NCBI GenBank assembly: GCA_021823365.1
Contig: JAKAOD010000202.1
Span: 1 to 6,148, forward strand
Direction: 5' to 3'
Origin: Actinomycetes bacterium
GTDB lineage: Bacteria > Actinomycetota > Acidimicrobiia > Acidimicrobiales > Bog-793
Length of the DNA: 6,148 nt
How positions within the stretch are numbered: position 1 is the stretch's first letter; every line of letters begins with the position of its first letter. Of the stretch, positions 5,179 to 6,148 are shown in pieces. The position numbers were made by a program, and so were the translations under genes. The notes beneath the pieces were generated by a model, which saw only the letters and a list, made by a program, of their open reading frames with translations, had not been told where the DNA came from and made no database searches.

Positions 5179-6148
<970 letters not shown>

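Overview
The window is compact, very GC-rich DNA in which almost every codon ends in G or C. It looks like a chromosomal segment of a high-GC actinobacterium. Three things suggest this: the codon usage, the repeated pairing of a TAnnnT-type -10 motif with a start codon 6-7 bases downstream (leaderless genes), and the protein set. A deep-branching class such as Thermoleophilia or Acidimicrobiia is possible but not proven. There is no rRNA, tRNA, CRISPR array or insertion sequence.

Layout. At the left edge is the 3' part of an alpha/beta hydrolase (+, to 716). It converges, with a 14-base gap, on a minus-strand block. In transcription order that block holds a MarR winged-helix/DUF488 fusion protein (2982 to 2062), a trans-aconitate 2-methyltransferase (tam, 1935 to 1135) and a VOC/glyoxalase-fold enzyme (1102 to 731). 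The gap between the fusion gene and tam carries a 21-base tandem duplication and a strong GC hairpin. The VOC gene appears to have its own promoter inside the end of tam. A membrane-anchored alpha/beta hydrolase (3031-4236, +) diverges from the MarR-DUF488 gene across only 48 bp. It converges on a ComB-family (2-phosphosulfolactate phosphatase-like) gene (5036 to 4329). That gene diverges in turn from an ACT-domain malic enzyme (5179 onward, +) that runs off the right edge.

How the genes relate. Most are stand-alone metabolic or housekeeping enzymes and form no obvious pathway. Tam and malic enzyme both touch TCA-cycle metabolites: Tam detoxifies trans-aconitate, and malic enzyme converts malate to pyruvate. 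They are not co-transcribed. The most plausible functional pair is the MarR-DUF488 regulator and the hydrolase opposite it. Both start beside one short shared promoter region that contains an inverted repeat, which would suit autoregulation and control of the hydrolase.

The most unusual features are the MarR-DUF488 fusion, the recurring leaderless-promoter geometry, and two conspicuous palindromes in the comB/malic enzyme intergenic region (a perfect 15-mer touching the comB start and a 39-base near-perfect hairpin just upstream of the malic enzyme -10).
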